NCBI RefSeq assembly: GCF_963678635.1
Contig: NC_087066.1
Location: 53,090,312-53,154,311 of the forward strand
Length of the DNA stretch: 64,000 nucleotides
Source: Symsagittifera roscoffensis
Lineage: Eukaryota; Xenacoelomorpha; Acoela; Convolutidae
Direction: 5' to 3'
In this document: piece by piece, positions 9,777 to 20,405 of the stretch
Layout of the letters: each line of letters opens with the position of its first letter
Position numbering within the stretch: position 1 is the stretch's first letter
The notes under the pieces: model-generated
Seen by the model: the letters and a program-made list of their open reading frames with translations, nothing else
Told to the model about the DNA's origin: nothing
Database searches by the model: none
Position numbers and translations under genes: made by a program

Positions 9777-11903
9777 TCAGGCGATGCTCAAGTAGTATTT
9801 CTTGTGAAGATACACTATCATCTCAGTTTCCACGAAGACTACGTGTAGGATAGCGTACAATTCCCTTGAGCTCAATTTGCCCCTGTTTGGGTCATACACC
9901 GGCATTGAGACCTCCGTTATTCCTCTTTCAATCATGAAGTCTCGTAGTCTTGTTAGTGCCAACATCACGTGTTCGGGATCAATTGTGTTCCTGTCATTGA
10001 CCCTCGTCACTAGGAAGCACATATACTTGCCCGGGACTTGTGCTACTGATGGTGGAAGCGCTGCCATCCCTCCCAGTCCTTGTCTCTGTCTGAACAGAAA
10101 CTCCACGTTCTGGTACTCTCTTTTGAAGTCAGCTTCCAATCTTGATTTGAAACTCATGTCCGCCGTGATGCAGATCGCGCTAGTCCTGTTTGACAGGATG
10201 AAGTCGCTATCCGTTATCATGATGTTTTCCGAGTACTCATTGGGTATTTCGAATTTCGTTTTGAAATTCCGACCTATGGTAGGCTCTGGCTCTTCTTCTT
10301 CCAGTTCCAATTCGCTTGTTTCTCTCACTTCCTTGAGCTTCTTCATCATCAAATTTTCGGTGTGGGTAAGTCCTACCCCCACTCCCCGGACAAAAATATT
10401 TATCGACGTCCCCGTCGATGTTGTCGGGTCTGAATTGTCCGGAGGAATGTCCAGTGGCCTGTCTGTTGCCGTCCATCCGAAAAGAGGGTCCTCTGTCTTC
10501 ATATAATTTGCCGATGACACGTCGACTTGTTGAATGCTTTGTCCTTCGTGGCTCTCGTCTTTGACATCGCGCATCCACTCTAGTATCCTCAAGTTCGTGT
10601 TCTCCCTCCTCTCTATCTCACTCTGTTCGAGATCCGTCTCTAATTCTGGTGTCGAGTAGTCTTCCTGCGGATAGTGTCCGCCATCGTCAATGACCTGCCA
10701 TTCCTCTTCGGCTTCCAGTTCGCCTGCACTCAGTAGTTCCTCGCCCAATTTGTCTGGCTGTATCTTATCGATCAAGAAGTCATCCCCGTATCTGTTGTAC
10801 CTCATGCCGGTCCGTTTACGATTGCCAGTCCTGGTTCCCGGTGGTATTGGTCGATCTGGCTCCATCCAGTTCGGCGCCTCATCTTGCTCCGGGTCGTTCC
10901 AGTCTTCTTCTACAAACGATCCTGCTTCAGACTCCACCTCTATCTTTTCATTGTCGTCCAAACTCAAGTTCTCATTACCATCATTTTTCTCTCTGGTGCC
11001 TTTTTCATTCACTTCGCACGCTGGCTCTACCACCAGGTACTCGAGACCCTCCATGTCCTTAGATATGCACCAGTCCTCCGGGGACGGGACGTGAGGCTTC
11101 AGATTTTCATAATGTGCTGCTCGCCCAGTACTCAAGCGGTAGAACCGTCCTTGTTGATGTACTTCCGTTATCATGAATGGTCCCCTCCACTTCTTGAGTA
11201 GTTTCTTTGTTCCCTTGGGCGGTATGACATTTTGGAAGACCCACATGTATTGGCCCACTTCATATGGCTTTGCTTGTAATATTTTTTCGTCATATTTTCT
11301 GCGTTGTCTCATTTGCGCTTGCGCCGTGTTCCTCCTGCATAGCTCGTTTAGCTCCTGTTGTCTTTTGATCGCTTCTTTCACGTATGCCTGAGGCGACGTC
11401 CTTTTCCCCTCGTATTCCGGGTAAAAGAATGTCAGAAGCATTGCTCTCTCCCTGCCCGTCAACATCATGAAAGGACTGATGCCCGTCGTTGAGTGCTGTG
11501 TACTGTTGTAGGCCCCTACTACCTGTGGCAGGTATTTATCCCAGTCCGTCATGTATCTTGAGCAGTACACCCTTAACATGTTGACCAGTGTCCTGTTCTG
11601 TCTCTCTACCAACCCATTGGTCTGTGGATGGTAGGTCGTCGAGTGTGCTTGAGCAATGTGCGATCTCCTCATCAATTCTTTTGTCAAGTCCCCCACAAAA
11701 GCTTTGCCGTTGTCCGACTGGAAAGTCATTGGACAACCATACCGCGATATCCAATGCGTTATCAGATGATCACATGTCTCCTCGGCCGAGGCTGTCTGGC
11801 ACGGAACCACTTCCGCCAACTTTGTGAAGTGATCTATTATAACCAGTATCTGGTTATATCCTGACTCCGTCATGCAGATTTTTTGATGGTCTATCTGCAC
11901 CAC
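9777..11903 (-). CDS. integrase with long acidic linker and C-terminal macro-like domain (Pol C-terminal part)
   Basis: The open frame codes for 708 residues. Residues 1-160 are the integrase core with the DDE triad visible as VQIDHQ, FQSDNGKAF and NGLVERQN. Residues up to about 290 include the GPF-type C-terminal region (KKWRGPFMITEV). A long acidic, probably disordered stretch follows. Residues about 560-700 (10226-9800) match the macro-domain pattern of the C6orf130/TARG1 type: ICITADMSFKSRLEADFK, then GKYMCFLVTR, an LTRLRDFMIERGI helix, TEVSMPVYDP and a final IVYLH strand. The glycine-rich ligand loops of active macro domains are not conserved, and the position of the catalytic Asp reads Gly, so hydrolase activity is doubtful. 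The N-terminal zinc region lies upstream in other frames (11904-12065). Confidence 0.85.
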   Translation of the reverse strand: MVQIDHQKICMTESGYNQILVIIDHFTKLAEVVPCQTASAEETCDHLITHWISRYGCPMTFQSDNGKAFVGDLTKELMRRSHIAQAHSTTYHPQTNGLVERQNRTLVNMLRVYCSRYMTDWDKYLPQVVGAYNSTQHSTTGISPFMMLTGRERAMLLTFFYPEYEGKRTSPQAYVKEAIKRQQELNELCRRNTAQAQMRQRRKYDEKILQAKPYEVGQYMWVFQNVIPPKGTKKLLKKWRGPFMITEVHQQGRFYRLSTGRAAHYENLKPHVPSPEDWCISKDMEGLEYLVVEPACEVNEKGTREKNDGNENLSLDDNEKIEVESEAGSFVEEDWNDPEQDEAPNWMEPDRPIPPGTRTGNRKRTGMRYNRYGDDFLIDKIQPDKLGEELLSAGELEAEEEWQVIDDGGHYPQEDYSTPELETDLEQSEIERRENTNLRILEWMRDVKDESHEGQSIQQVDVSSANYMKTEDPLFGWTATDRPLDIPPDNSDPTTSTGTSINIFVRGVGVGLTHTENLMMKKLKEVRETSELELEEEEPEPTIGRNFKTKFEIPNEYSENIMITDSDFILSNRTSAICITADMSFKSRLEADFKREYQNVEFLFRQRQGLGGMAALPPSVAQVPGKYMCFLVTRVNDRNTIDPEHVMLALTRLRDFMIERGITEVSMPVYDPNRGKLSSRELYAILHVVFVETEMIVYLHKKYYLSIA

Positions 11904-12065
11904 TTCATTGAACTCTGAGCTCTCGACGGACGGACTTGAGGGGGAACTTCATCTTCCTTGGGTCTTTTACCTGGAGGCATGCCAGGCAGGCATTCACCCA
12001 TCTCTCGCAAGCTTTTCTCATTCCTGGCCAATCAAACCTGTGAAGTATCCTTTGTTGTACTTTAT
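11904..12065 (-). pseudogene. integrase N-terminal zinc-binding region, frameshifted
   Basis: Between the RT/RNase H frame and the integrase core frame, a third frame reads through a region with RKACERWVNACLACLQV, which carries the CxxC of the integrase HHCC zinc motif. The His part lies at the end of the upstream frame (LFRSHDQ). Two frame changes therefore separate the RNase H block from the DDE core in this copy. Confidence 0.65.
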
Positions 12066-15000
12066 CTATCCCCATGCGATCTGGTCGTGCGATCTGAAAA
12101 GCACCTCCGTTTGATACAATTGTGGTAGTATGATGAGGTTGTGTTTGTGTAATATCTTCTCCTCATCTTTCCTCTTGCATGCTACCACCCCATCAGCTGT
12201 GTGGTAGAGTAAGTCTTTCTTTTCTTTGTAGAACTGGCTCAAGTTCTTGTAGCTGTCTTCCTCGAGTTCCCCCTTCTCCTTGACCCCCGACTGGATCCAT
12301 TTGGATAGGTTACTTGTCATTTTGTCATTCTTTTGGGCTCTTATTAGGTCTGACAGCCTATATCTCGCCTTGACATGCTCCTTTAGCGCCATGATCTGTC
12401 CATTCATCTCACCAGGGTTGTGGATGTCATCACTCAGCTTCACGCATATCATCCTTTTCACGATTTTCATATCATCTTCTGGCACCAGATTCGTTCTGAC
12501 GTTTGAGTTGCATGATAGTTCCCTGGATGGCTTCCTTGAAACCGCATTTTTCTCAAGTTCTTCACCACCTCGTATATCCTGTATGTCCAGATTGTACGTT
12601 CCTGAAGATGGATCCGTCTGTAACTCCCTGTCGTGGTGCCTTATCTTCTCTTCCGCCAATATCATGCACAGACTGTCTTGGTTTTCGCTGCTCTCATCCG
12701 AGTCTTCATCCCATTCTTCACCGGACAATTTTCCTTCTCCGGTTTCTTCTTCCGTGAACATGGACCACTCCCCGGACTCTTGACCTAGTCCCAGGTGTTC
12801 AGTATCTTCTTTGAACGCCACTTTCTTTTTCCTAATCTTGGTCTGCTCCAGAATGTTTTCGGGGATTTTGTCAACTAGTGACCGCACGACATCTTTGCTG
12901 TCAGTGACGCTTCCTCTTGAGGAGTCAGTATTGTTCACTGTTTCTTTTCTCCGAAGTATAGTGACTTCCGGTTCCTCTTGACCCTTCTCTTGGATCACGG
13001 GCTTATCATCTGATAGTTTCTCGAGCAACCTCATTAAGTCGTCATCTATCTGTGCAGTTCCCGCTTCTACCTGGTTAAGATCATAGCCTTTTGCCTTGAG
13101 CGTCTCCCTCACGATCTTCGACTTGAGTATTATCTCTATCGGAATCCTTCTGCTCTTCTTCAAGATGGTCTTTCCTGGAGGTTCTTTAGGTAATTCAGAA
13201 TGATCTTCAATCGGTTTGCCTGATTTGTCCAGCCATCTCGTGAGTGGAAGACTGTCGTACGTTTCCTTGTCCATGAAGGTGAAGCCATCTTTGATTTCAG
13301 GTCTGTCTGCCTCTCTTTGCTCTTGTCTCTCATAGAACTCCGTCTTCTTACTCAAGCTGTCGGCATTCTGATGTTTATCTCGTGTTCTATGCTCAATTAT
13401 CATGTTGTATCCGTCCAGGCGAACTATCCACCTCCCAATGTAACTTTGGTCCATTGAGTACGTTTTCAGCCAGCTCAGTGCTCTGTTGTCGACTCGCAAC
13501 TTGACTGGCTCACTGCCAAGGTATGCCCTGTATTTCTCGACAAAGGTAACCACCGCGAATATCTCTGCTTTCGGTGCTCCGTACTTCATTTCCGTGTCAC
13601 TTAGGACTTTGCTCCCGTACGCTATTGGTCTCAAGACTGTCTTCCCATTCCATTCTTGTTCTTGATGGAGAATTCCAGAAATCGCGACTACCGACGCATC
13701 CGTGTCCAGCACGTACATCGCTTTCTCAGTCGGCATACCCAGTACTGGTGTCTCACATAGCTCTTTCTTTATTCTCTGGAATGACTCTTCTGCTGCGTTG
13801 TTCCACGTGAACTTCTTGCCCTTGTGTCTCATTAATTGTTGCATCGGGTATACCTTGTCCGCATAGCCTTTGATGAACTCTCTATAATAGTTAGCGAAAC
13901 CCAGGAAGCTCATCAACTGGTGTTCTGTCTTCGGTGATTTCCAGGTTAGGACTGCTTCCACGGCGTCCGGATCAGGTCTGATGCCGTGCTTGTCTACCAT
14001 CCTGCCCAAGTATTTTATTGAGTCCTTGAGTATCTCGCACTTTGATGGTTTACACTTTAGCCCCGACCTTTTCATGCATGCAAACACTTCGTCAAGTCTC
14101 TGAATGTGGTCTTCTAGTGTGGGCGTCGCTATTACTACGTCATCCACGTAGCACATTACCAGATTGCCATACATCTTCGTCACGCCTATCAGCGCGTGTG
14201 CCATCGACCGCTGAAACGTGGCTGTGGCATTGCAAAGTCCAAACGGCATCCGTTTCCATTGAAACAGACCCAACTCGCAGGCAAACCCTGTCTTGTCCCT
14301 GTCCTGCTTCCCTAGTGGTACCTGCCAAAAGGCCGAGCCTAAATCAAGAGTCGTAAAAAATTTTGCATCACCTAACTTCGAGAGGCTTTCATCAATCCTA
14401 GGTATGGGATAGGCATCCTTCACCGTGACGGAGTTCAGGTATCGAAATTCACAACAAAACCTCAACTGGTCGCCTTTCTTTTTGGCCATCACTACTCCAC
14501 ACGCCCACGGTGACTTGGATGGTTCTATCATGTCATACTCTAGTAACGTCTCGATTTCTTTTCTACACGCCTCCGATTTGTGTGGGGTCATGCGCCTCGC
14601 CCCCTCCCTGTGCGGTACCGCGTTCTCATCAAGTTCTATTTCATGCTCAACGAAATTACAACACCCGATATCCGCTTTATGCCTCGAAAAAACTTCTTCG
14701 TTCCGCTCTAGTACGTCCTTGATGGCTTCGAGCTGTTCATCTGTCAGTTTGCCCCTCAAATGTTCAATCTCCGGCAGAACCGGTTTATCAGTTTGCATTT
14801 CATCTAGTGTGGGCCGCTTTGGAAAGTTCGAACAGCTCGACAGCCCATCGTCCGTCTCTGACTTAAGTGATTTAACAAGACCTGAAGAATCTTTTATTTT
14901 CTGCAATCGCCTCAAGATACAAATTTTGTCCCTATGATTGGGACAATCAACAACTTCATTTTGTTTTGAGTTCTCAGTTGTTTCATATCGGGTTTTAACC

Positions 15001-15155
15001 GGTAAAGCATATCCCAGTTTCCTCCCTCTCTGTATCGTGATCGGTATATCAAGAGTACTCAACAAGACACTGACGCAGAGGCCGCTCTTCGTTATCGAGA
15101 AGGATCTTCCTAAAACAGCAGCACTTTGACTATTAGGATTCGGAACTATACACAC
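12066..15155 (-). CDS. reverse transcriptase-RNase H (Pol central part)
   Basis: The open block is 1,029 codons long and is read from a non-ATG codon, so it is part of a polyprotein. RT motifs run in order: SPWACGVVMAKKK, FFTTLDLGSAFWQVPL, RMPFGLCNATATFQR and the catalytic CYVDDVVIAT. The connection has KYLGRMVDKHGI and LMSFLGFANYYREFI. RNase H shows the acidic residues in YVLDTDAS, GAPKAEIFAVV and LRVDNRALSWL. After RNase H comes about 350 residues of acidic, low-complexity linker, longer than usual for Ty3/gypsy. The end runs into the integrase zinc region and then shifts frame. The junction to protease upstream is also a frame change, at about 15170. Confidence 0.92.
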   Translation of the reverse strand: MCIVPNPNSQSAAVLGRSFSITKSGLCVSVLLSTLDIPITIQRGRKLGYALPVKTRYETTENSKQNEVVDCPNHRDKICILRRLQKIKDSSGLVKSLKSETDDGLSSCSNFPKRPTLDEMQTDKPVLPEIEHLRGKLTDEQLEAIKDVLERNEEVFSRHKADIGCCNFVEHEIELDENAVPHREGARRMTPHKSEACRKEIETLLEYDMIEPSKSPWACGVVMAKKKGDQLRFCCEFRYLNSVTVKDAYPIPRIDESLSKLGDAKFFTTLDLGSAFWQVPLGKQDRDKTGFACELGLFQWKRMPFGLCNATATFQRSMAHALIGVTKMYGNLVMCYVDDVVIATPTLEDHIQRLDEVFACMKRSGLKCKPSKCEILKDSIKYLGRMVDKHGIRPDPDAVEAVLTWKSPKTEHQLMSFLGFANYYREFIKGYADKVYPMQQLMRHKGKKFTWNNAAEESFQRIKKELCETPVLGMPTEKAMYVLDTDASVVAISGILHQEQEWNGKTVLRPIAYGSKVLSDTEMKYGAPKAEIFAVVTFVEKYRAYLGSEPVKLRVDNRALSWLKTYSMDQSYIGRWIVRLDGYNMIIEHRTRDKHQNADSLSKKTEFYERQEQREADRPEIKDGFTFMDKETYDSLPLTRWLDKSGKPIEDHSELPKEPPGKTILKKSRRIPIEIILKSKIVRETLKAKGYDLNQVEAGTAQIDDDLMRLLEKLSDDKPVIQEKGQEEPEVTILRRKETVNNTDSSRGSVTDSKDVVRSLVDKIPENILEQTKIRKKKVAFKEDTEHLGLGQESGEWSMFTEEETGEGKLSGEEWDEDSDESSENQDSLCMILAEEKIRHHDRELQTDPSSGTYNLDIQDIRGGEELEKNAVSRKPSRELSCNSNVRTNLVPEDDMKIVKRMICVKLSDDIHNPGEMNGQIMALKEHVKARYRLSDLIRAQKNDKMTSNLSKWIQSGVKEKGELEEDSYKNLSQFYKEKKDLLYHTADGVVACKRKDEEKILHKHNLIILPQLYQTEVLFRSHDQIAWG

Positions 15156-15169
15156 TTGCTTGTTGTCAC

Positions 15170-16357
15170 TTAGTTCATGTAATTTTTCATCCTCAAGCCT
15201 ACAATTGCCGCTTCATTCGCCTTTAACCTCACCCTCCTACTCAAGAATACCGGTGCTTTGGTTTCATTTGCCATTATTAAATTTACCGGTTTGATTGCGT
15301 ACCTCCTATCCGGGTTCCGTATCCTGAACATTGCGTTATTTAGATCAATCGCTACATCGAAATTCCTGATGAAGTCTCTGCCCAAAATGAATTGGTCAGA
15401 TTCATCTAGGTTTTCTACCACGAGAAAGCTCATCCACAGGTTACGTTCCCCCAAATTGAGGGCTATTATCGGCGTCCTGCCCAGCACCCGAAGGGCCCCT
15501 TTGTTTGCAGCTGACAGCCGTATTCTCGAGTCTATCAAATCACCTTTGTTAAAGCCCATTCGTTCCCAAGTTTCGATTGGTATGACGCTCAAGACTGCTC
15601 CCGTATCAAGTAACCCACGTAACTGAGTCTTTTTGCCACTTATGTCTAGCACGTGCCCTGTCACATCTGCCTCCGTCCCGATGTGCACCGCATCTTCTTC
15701 AAGCATGGCGCAGTGTCCAATCGATCTCACTTTCAACTCTTCTTTCCCTACGTAGATTTGCCCAATTAGGTCTTCATCACATGTTATCATTGTCTTGGTA
15801 TAGATGTTGATTCCATCTATATTTAGCATCACCTCGTGTGGACCATAAGCTTCAGTATACCTGTTATCAACACGTACCGACTTGCTGCCCCCTCTCGTGA
15901 GTAGTGCTCTTAACGCTCTAGAAGTCGTTTGTGGGCTTATACAACTCAAGTAATCTGCGTACACGTCAATGTGCATTATTGTCTGGTCGCTCGGTTCGCT
16001 CAAGTTTCTGGTTACCTCGTGGCCGCCCACTGTGATTATCGACATTATTCTAGCCCCGATTTTCGATATGCCGAATGGCTTTCCCGTCACCATTTTTACA
16101 GTGTTACAATTCCCGGTCTTTGTCGAGCCCGGTACAGCCTCTGGTGTTGGCTTTGATCCAGTTAATGCTTCGTTGAAATTCTGTCTTTCGATCTCCTGCT
16201 TTAGTCGTTGCTCTATTTCTTTCGCAGCCAGATCCTGTTTCACTTTGGTAATTGCTTCCGTCGCCGCCATCTCATAATTTATCTCTAGAGAGTTCCCGGC
16301 TGCGGATTCTATCGCACCATTAACATGTGTTACAGCTTTCACTGTTTTCGTCGGCAA
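15170..16357 (-). CDS. retropepsin-type aspartic protease block
   Basis: The block is 395 codons long, continuous in frame with gag upstream except for a TAA at 16376. The protease core lies in its C-terminal half: LRGLLDTGAVLSVIP has the catalytic DTG-A motif, and QFILGRDFIRNFDVAIDL matches the second conserved block of retropepsins. The enzyme would cut Gag-Pol during particle maturation. The N-terminal 180 residues have no recognised domain. Confidence 0.88.
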   Translation of the reverse strand: MPTKTVKAVTHVNGAIESAAGNSLEINYEMAATEAITKVKQDLAAKEIEQRLKQEIERQNFNEALTGSKPTPEAVPGSTKTGNCNTVKMVTGKPFGISKIGARIMSIITVGGHEVTRNLSEPSDQTIMHIDVYADYLSCISPQTTSRALRALLTRGGSKSVRVDNRYTEAYGPHEVMLNIDGINIYTKTMITCDEDLIGQIYVGKEELKVRSIGHCAMLEEDAVHIGTEADVTGHVLDISGKKTQLRGLLDTGAVLSVIPIETWERMGFNKGDLIDSRIRLSAANKGALRVLGRTPIIALNLGERNLWMSFLVVENLDESDQFILGRDFIRNFDVAIDLNNAMFRIRNPDRRYAIKPVNLIMANETKAPVFLSRRVRLKANEAAIVGLRMKNYMN

Positions 16358-16375
16358 TTCCGTGCTTGGTGCTCC

Positions 16376-18487
16376 TTATTTCCTAGATTCAAACTCGTTT
16401 TGTCTATTCCGCTGATTCTGCACCGCCGCTAATGCCAACTTATGTTTGGGGTGACTCTGGTCCTTGACCGCTTCCCAGAACAAGGGACAATCCATTCTGA
16501 AGTGCCCTTCTTGGTTACAGAAGAAGCATCTCGCGCCTATCTTGATGATTAAGCCACTATAGTACTCGTGTTCCTCCATCTGGCTCATGTCCTCCTCATC
16601 CGGTATGTATCCTAGACTCTTCATGCCTTGTTTTTATGTTGTGCAGTCAGCCACGTGGTGATCCGCCGACCCGCAGTTCGCGCATGATCTGCGCTTGTCC
16701 ATGTCATCTCTAGGCTTGTACCATGACGACCTCTGAGGTTGGCCTCCCCCTTGCGTGTTCCTGTTTTCTGAATATGAGTATTTCTTGGGCTTCATCAGCA
16801 TGTATTCCCTTGATTTCTGTCTCATTTCTTCTGGGGTCGGTGCGCTGTCTTTCGACAATGTGTAGTATGTTGCTAACATTGTTCTTAAGTCATCACTTTT
16901 TACCCCATCAATGAACTTCGAGGCAATGCTAAAGTTTCTTCTGTTTGTCGACTCCTCTGGGTCACTCCTTCTTCTCAAGCTCTCAAGGTCATCTAGGAAC
17001 CAATCAATTGTCTCATCGTCCCTCTGCCTTCTCTTTTCAAATCGCATCATCGCTTGGTGACCCTTCATGCCTGACCCGAATCAATTCAGCAATATTTCGA
17101 AGATTTTGTCCGCGGTATCGCGTTCTTCTTCTTTCTTTGCAACCACGCATTTTAATGCCGTGCCTTCCAAGTTGCTGAGTATGGCTGTGCATGCTTGTCT
17201 TTCATCATTTAAATTATCTTGCTCTAGGTGTAATCTCATCACTTCCACCCAAGTGTCAATGCATCCATCGGAGTCGTCTTTGAATTCTTTCGGCTTCTTG
17301 AAAGTTTTTCTTGATTTTCCGTCTCTCCTATCGCTCGAGTCAGTGTTCCTCGTGGCGAAGGCCTCTAGAGTCCTGTTCATCATCTCCCAAGTGCTTGCCC
17401 ACGTCATGGCATCCGGACCTGCGTTGCTGTTAGCTGTTGAGTCCCCCGGACCACTCATTGTGTTTGATGTTCCATTTTTCATGATTGTTTTAGCAGCCGT
17501 TGGTGATATGCTTACCGCATCCCAGTTTAAAGGCAACGGTGTCGATTGCCGTTTGTTCCTTTGTGGTTCCACAAAGTCAACCCTGGTGCCTTGCGTGCGA
17601 TCCGCTGCCGGTCTTTCTTGTGAGGTAGAATTTCTCAAGATTGCATCCAATTTCGCCTGTATTGCACACGATCTCTCGGATTGATTCCTGTTCATTGTGT
17701 CCATTCTCTTTTCCAGGCTACCTAATTGGCTGTTGACATCATCATATCGGGTTTTCAACTGTTGCATATCTTTTTTGATGTTCTTATCTCATTCTTCATT
17801 GGTGGCATCTACCTTGTCCGACATCTGCTGGAGTCTCTCGTCTGTCGCCTTAGCCAGGTTAAAATAACTATCCAGATACTCGTGTTTGTTGTATTTCAAC
17901 TCTTTCCTTATTAAGTCTCTATCTTCCTCACTGTACTTTAGTTTTTTGTCGATCTGATTTAGTTTTGTCATCAGGTCGCCAAGCTCAAGAGTAGCTGTTT
18001 CATGATCAGCCGTTGTCTTGTTTTCGGCTGTCGCTTCAGTTCTGGCTTGTTCTTCCTTTAGGTCGGCTTCTGTCGCCTTCGTGCTCACTGTCCCAAATGT
18101 TCGTGCTCTTTCAGTTTTTGATTCTTCGGCCGTGTTGTCTCTCGATTTCATTCCGACCATCATCGCCAACTTTTCTGTAAAAGATGTCTTCTTTACTTGG
18201 GAGTCGTCTTTCACCGTTTCTCGGGTATTGCCTGTTGTGTCTTCCAACGCGTCTATCGGCGAAAACTCCACGGTTTTTGGATTTTGATCTTCCATATGGG
18301 GCATCGGTGTGGATTCCGTTGTCTTCTTCTCCGCTTCATCTACGCTCTGGTCTGGTGTCTCTAGATCGATTTCAATTGTGGGCTCCGCCTGTTTGTCTTT
18401 AGCACCTTCTCTCGTCTTGTTCTCAGTACTACTCCTCGTGCTGACCATACTAACTGAAAAGTTATCTTTTGTCTTCTTTTGGCCCAT
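16376..18487 (-). pseudogene. Gag with two zinc knuckles, interrupted by in-frame stops
   Basis: One reading frame runs from the ATG at 18487 to 16376 but is crossed by TGA at 17789, TGA at 17081 and TAA at 16634, ending at TAA 16376. The start reads MGQKKT, fitting an N-myristoylation consensus followed by basic residues. The first 230 residues are acidic and charged with a predicted coiled coil near residues 170-230. The middle (about 17400-16700) has a gag capsid-like helical region including DETIDWFLDDLESLRRRS. Two knuckles follow: CANCGSADHHVADC and CFFCNQEGHFRMDC. They are separated by the TAA at 16634. Gag would form the particle and bind RNA. The unusually preserved frame around four stops is notable. 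Confidence 0.85.
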
Positions 18488-18835
18488 TGATGTCGTTCCG
18501 CGCAGCGACGAGTTATATTTCGTGTTTGATCCAGTTGACCTGTTGACCTTTTTTCGAGCACCGGTACCCTACTCCGTCTCATTATTTCTATTTACAATTG
18601 CTCCTATTTACAATATTACTATATACACAATTCTATTCTAAAGATAATATCTTTTGTGGAAAAATTATTAAAAGGAAATATACAACGTGATAAAAACGAT
18701 GTTCCCAGTTCTCTTTCAAAACCTTCGAGAAACTTTCTTTATTTGTGGTCACAACCGTACTGGGTTCCGACTAGTCTTGTTCTGTTTTAATTCTGTCTTA
18801 AAATACTTATTGTAATTTTACTCCAATTTTTATAC
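18488..18835 (-). other. leader sequence next to gag
   Basis: AT-rich leader between the gag start and the minisatellite. Nothing specific is recognised. Confidence 0.5.
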
Positions 18836-19555
18836 CGTCCCAAGACTTCCAGTTACCGTCCCTACTCTTCTTTGTACCGTCCCAGGCTTCTTTCTACTGT
18901 CCCAAGAATGTTCGGTACTGTCCCAGTACTTTTTGTCAGTGTCCCAAGACCCCTGTCCCGAGAGTACTATCCCAGGACCACTGTCCCAAGACTGTTCCAA
19001 GACTACTGTCCCAAGACTAGTGTCCCAAGACTACTGTCCCAAGACTAGTGTCCCCAGGCTAGTGTCCCAAGACTACTGTCCCAAGACTACTGTCCCAAGG
19101 CTACTGTCCCAAGACTACTGTCTCAAGGCTACTGTCCCAAGACTAGTGTCCCAAGACTACTGTCCCAAGACTAGTGTCCCAAGGCTACTATCCCAAGACC
19201 AGTGTCCCAAGGCTACTGTCCCAAGACCACTGTCCCAAGACCACTGTCCCAGGACCACTGTCCCAAGACCACTGTCCCAAGACCACTGTCCCAAGACCAC
19301 TATCCCAGGACCACTGTCCCAAGACCACTGTCCCAAGACCACTGTCCCAAGACTGTGCCGTCCCAAGACTGTACGGTCTCAAGGCTGTACTGTCCCAAGA
19401 CTGTACCAAGACTGCTCTGGTTCAAGACTATCCCAGGACTGCACTGTCCCAAGACTGTCCCCAGACTGCACTATCCCAAGACTTCTTTGGCACTGTCCCA
19501 AGACCTCTCTGGTACTGTCCCAAGACTTCTTTGGCACTGTCCCAAGACAGTTAAC
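18836..19555. repeat. 14-bp minisatellite in the retrotransposon leader
   Basis: About 50 tandem units of ctgtcccaagacca and close variants, clean at about 18960-19365 and more variable at both ends. The unit is 14 bp and contains no stop in several frames, so long apparent ORFs appear on both strands with a repeating CPKTTVPRPLSQDH-like pattern. These are by-products of the repeat and are not annotated as genes. Confidence 0.95.
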
Positions 19556-20405
19556 AAGTGTTTGAGCGGTGGGACCTCCTTCTTCTTCGTTGTAGGGACT
19601 TCTTGATTCACTGTACCTTGTACCATCACTCAAGCTCTAGTAAAAATTTTCCCAAAAACCCTCTCTTAGTGGCCAAATGCTGACCCCCCTTTTTTAGTTA
19701 CCTCTTTTTCAATGTTCCAAGCAACTTGAAACCAAAACCTGTGCGCAGGTATCTTGTGATCACCTGTTCGTATAAAAACCAAACACAAATCCTTACCAAA
19801 ATGCAACAAAAATCTAAGCAAGAAAAAATAATAAAAACAAAGAGATGAACCTAAAAAATTCAAAGGTGACAAATGTCTACCTTCTATCGAAAAAATGTCT
19901 GGTACTTAATTGCCAGGCGTTTTCCTCCCCCCTGCTAGCGATCTTATGGGGTATCACAAAAACTGTCTATGTCCGTTCCCCCCTACCGATCCGACCAGGG
20001 ACCTACCTTAACCTGATTCTAATTTTGGATATCCGCTTCCTATGACCAACGCGTGTAAATATCTAATGTAACTAAGTCGACGATGCCGAGCAATTAGTTA
20101 CTCTAATGTGTCCCCCCTTTTTACAAATTATAACCGCCAACCTCTAACTTAACCAGCCCCCCTTCTAACCTCCCCCCTTTTAGCCCCCCTTCTTAAGCCT
20201 AAAATTACCTTAAGCGCCGGGTGCTAAACCTCTCAAGAGAAAACCGTAGACCTGTCTCCAGGCCTGCTTAAGTAAAAACGTTCCTCAAAACCGGGGGATT
20301 TCGCTTATCCAATTTTACACTTATCTCCTATAAGGTAATGTGGATTTTAACGATACCCGTTCTGCCCAACTTGAGAACTCGAGAACTGCCAAATCCTTCT
20401 TGGCT

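Noticed and set aside
9800-10226. Active ADP-ribosyl hydrolase
   Set aside because: The fold pattern fits a macro domain, but the Gly-rich loops and the catalytic Asp position are not conserved.
18933-19606. Long plus- and minus-strand ORFs with a repeated CPKTTVPRPLSQDH-like pattern
   Set aside because: They are produced by a stop-free 14-bp tandem repeat, appear in several frames at once and lie in the leader of a retrotransposon.
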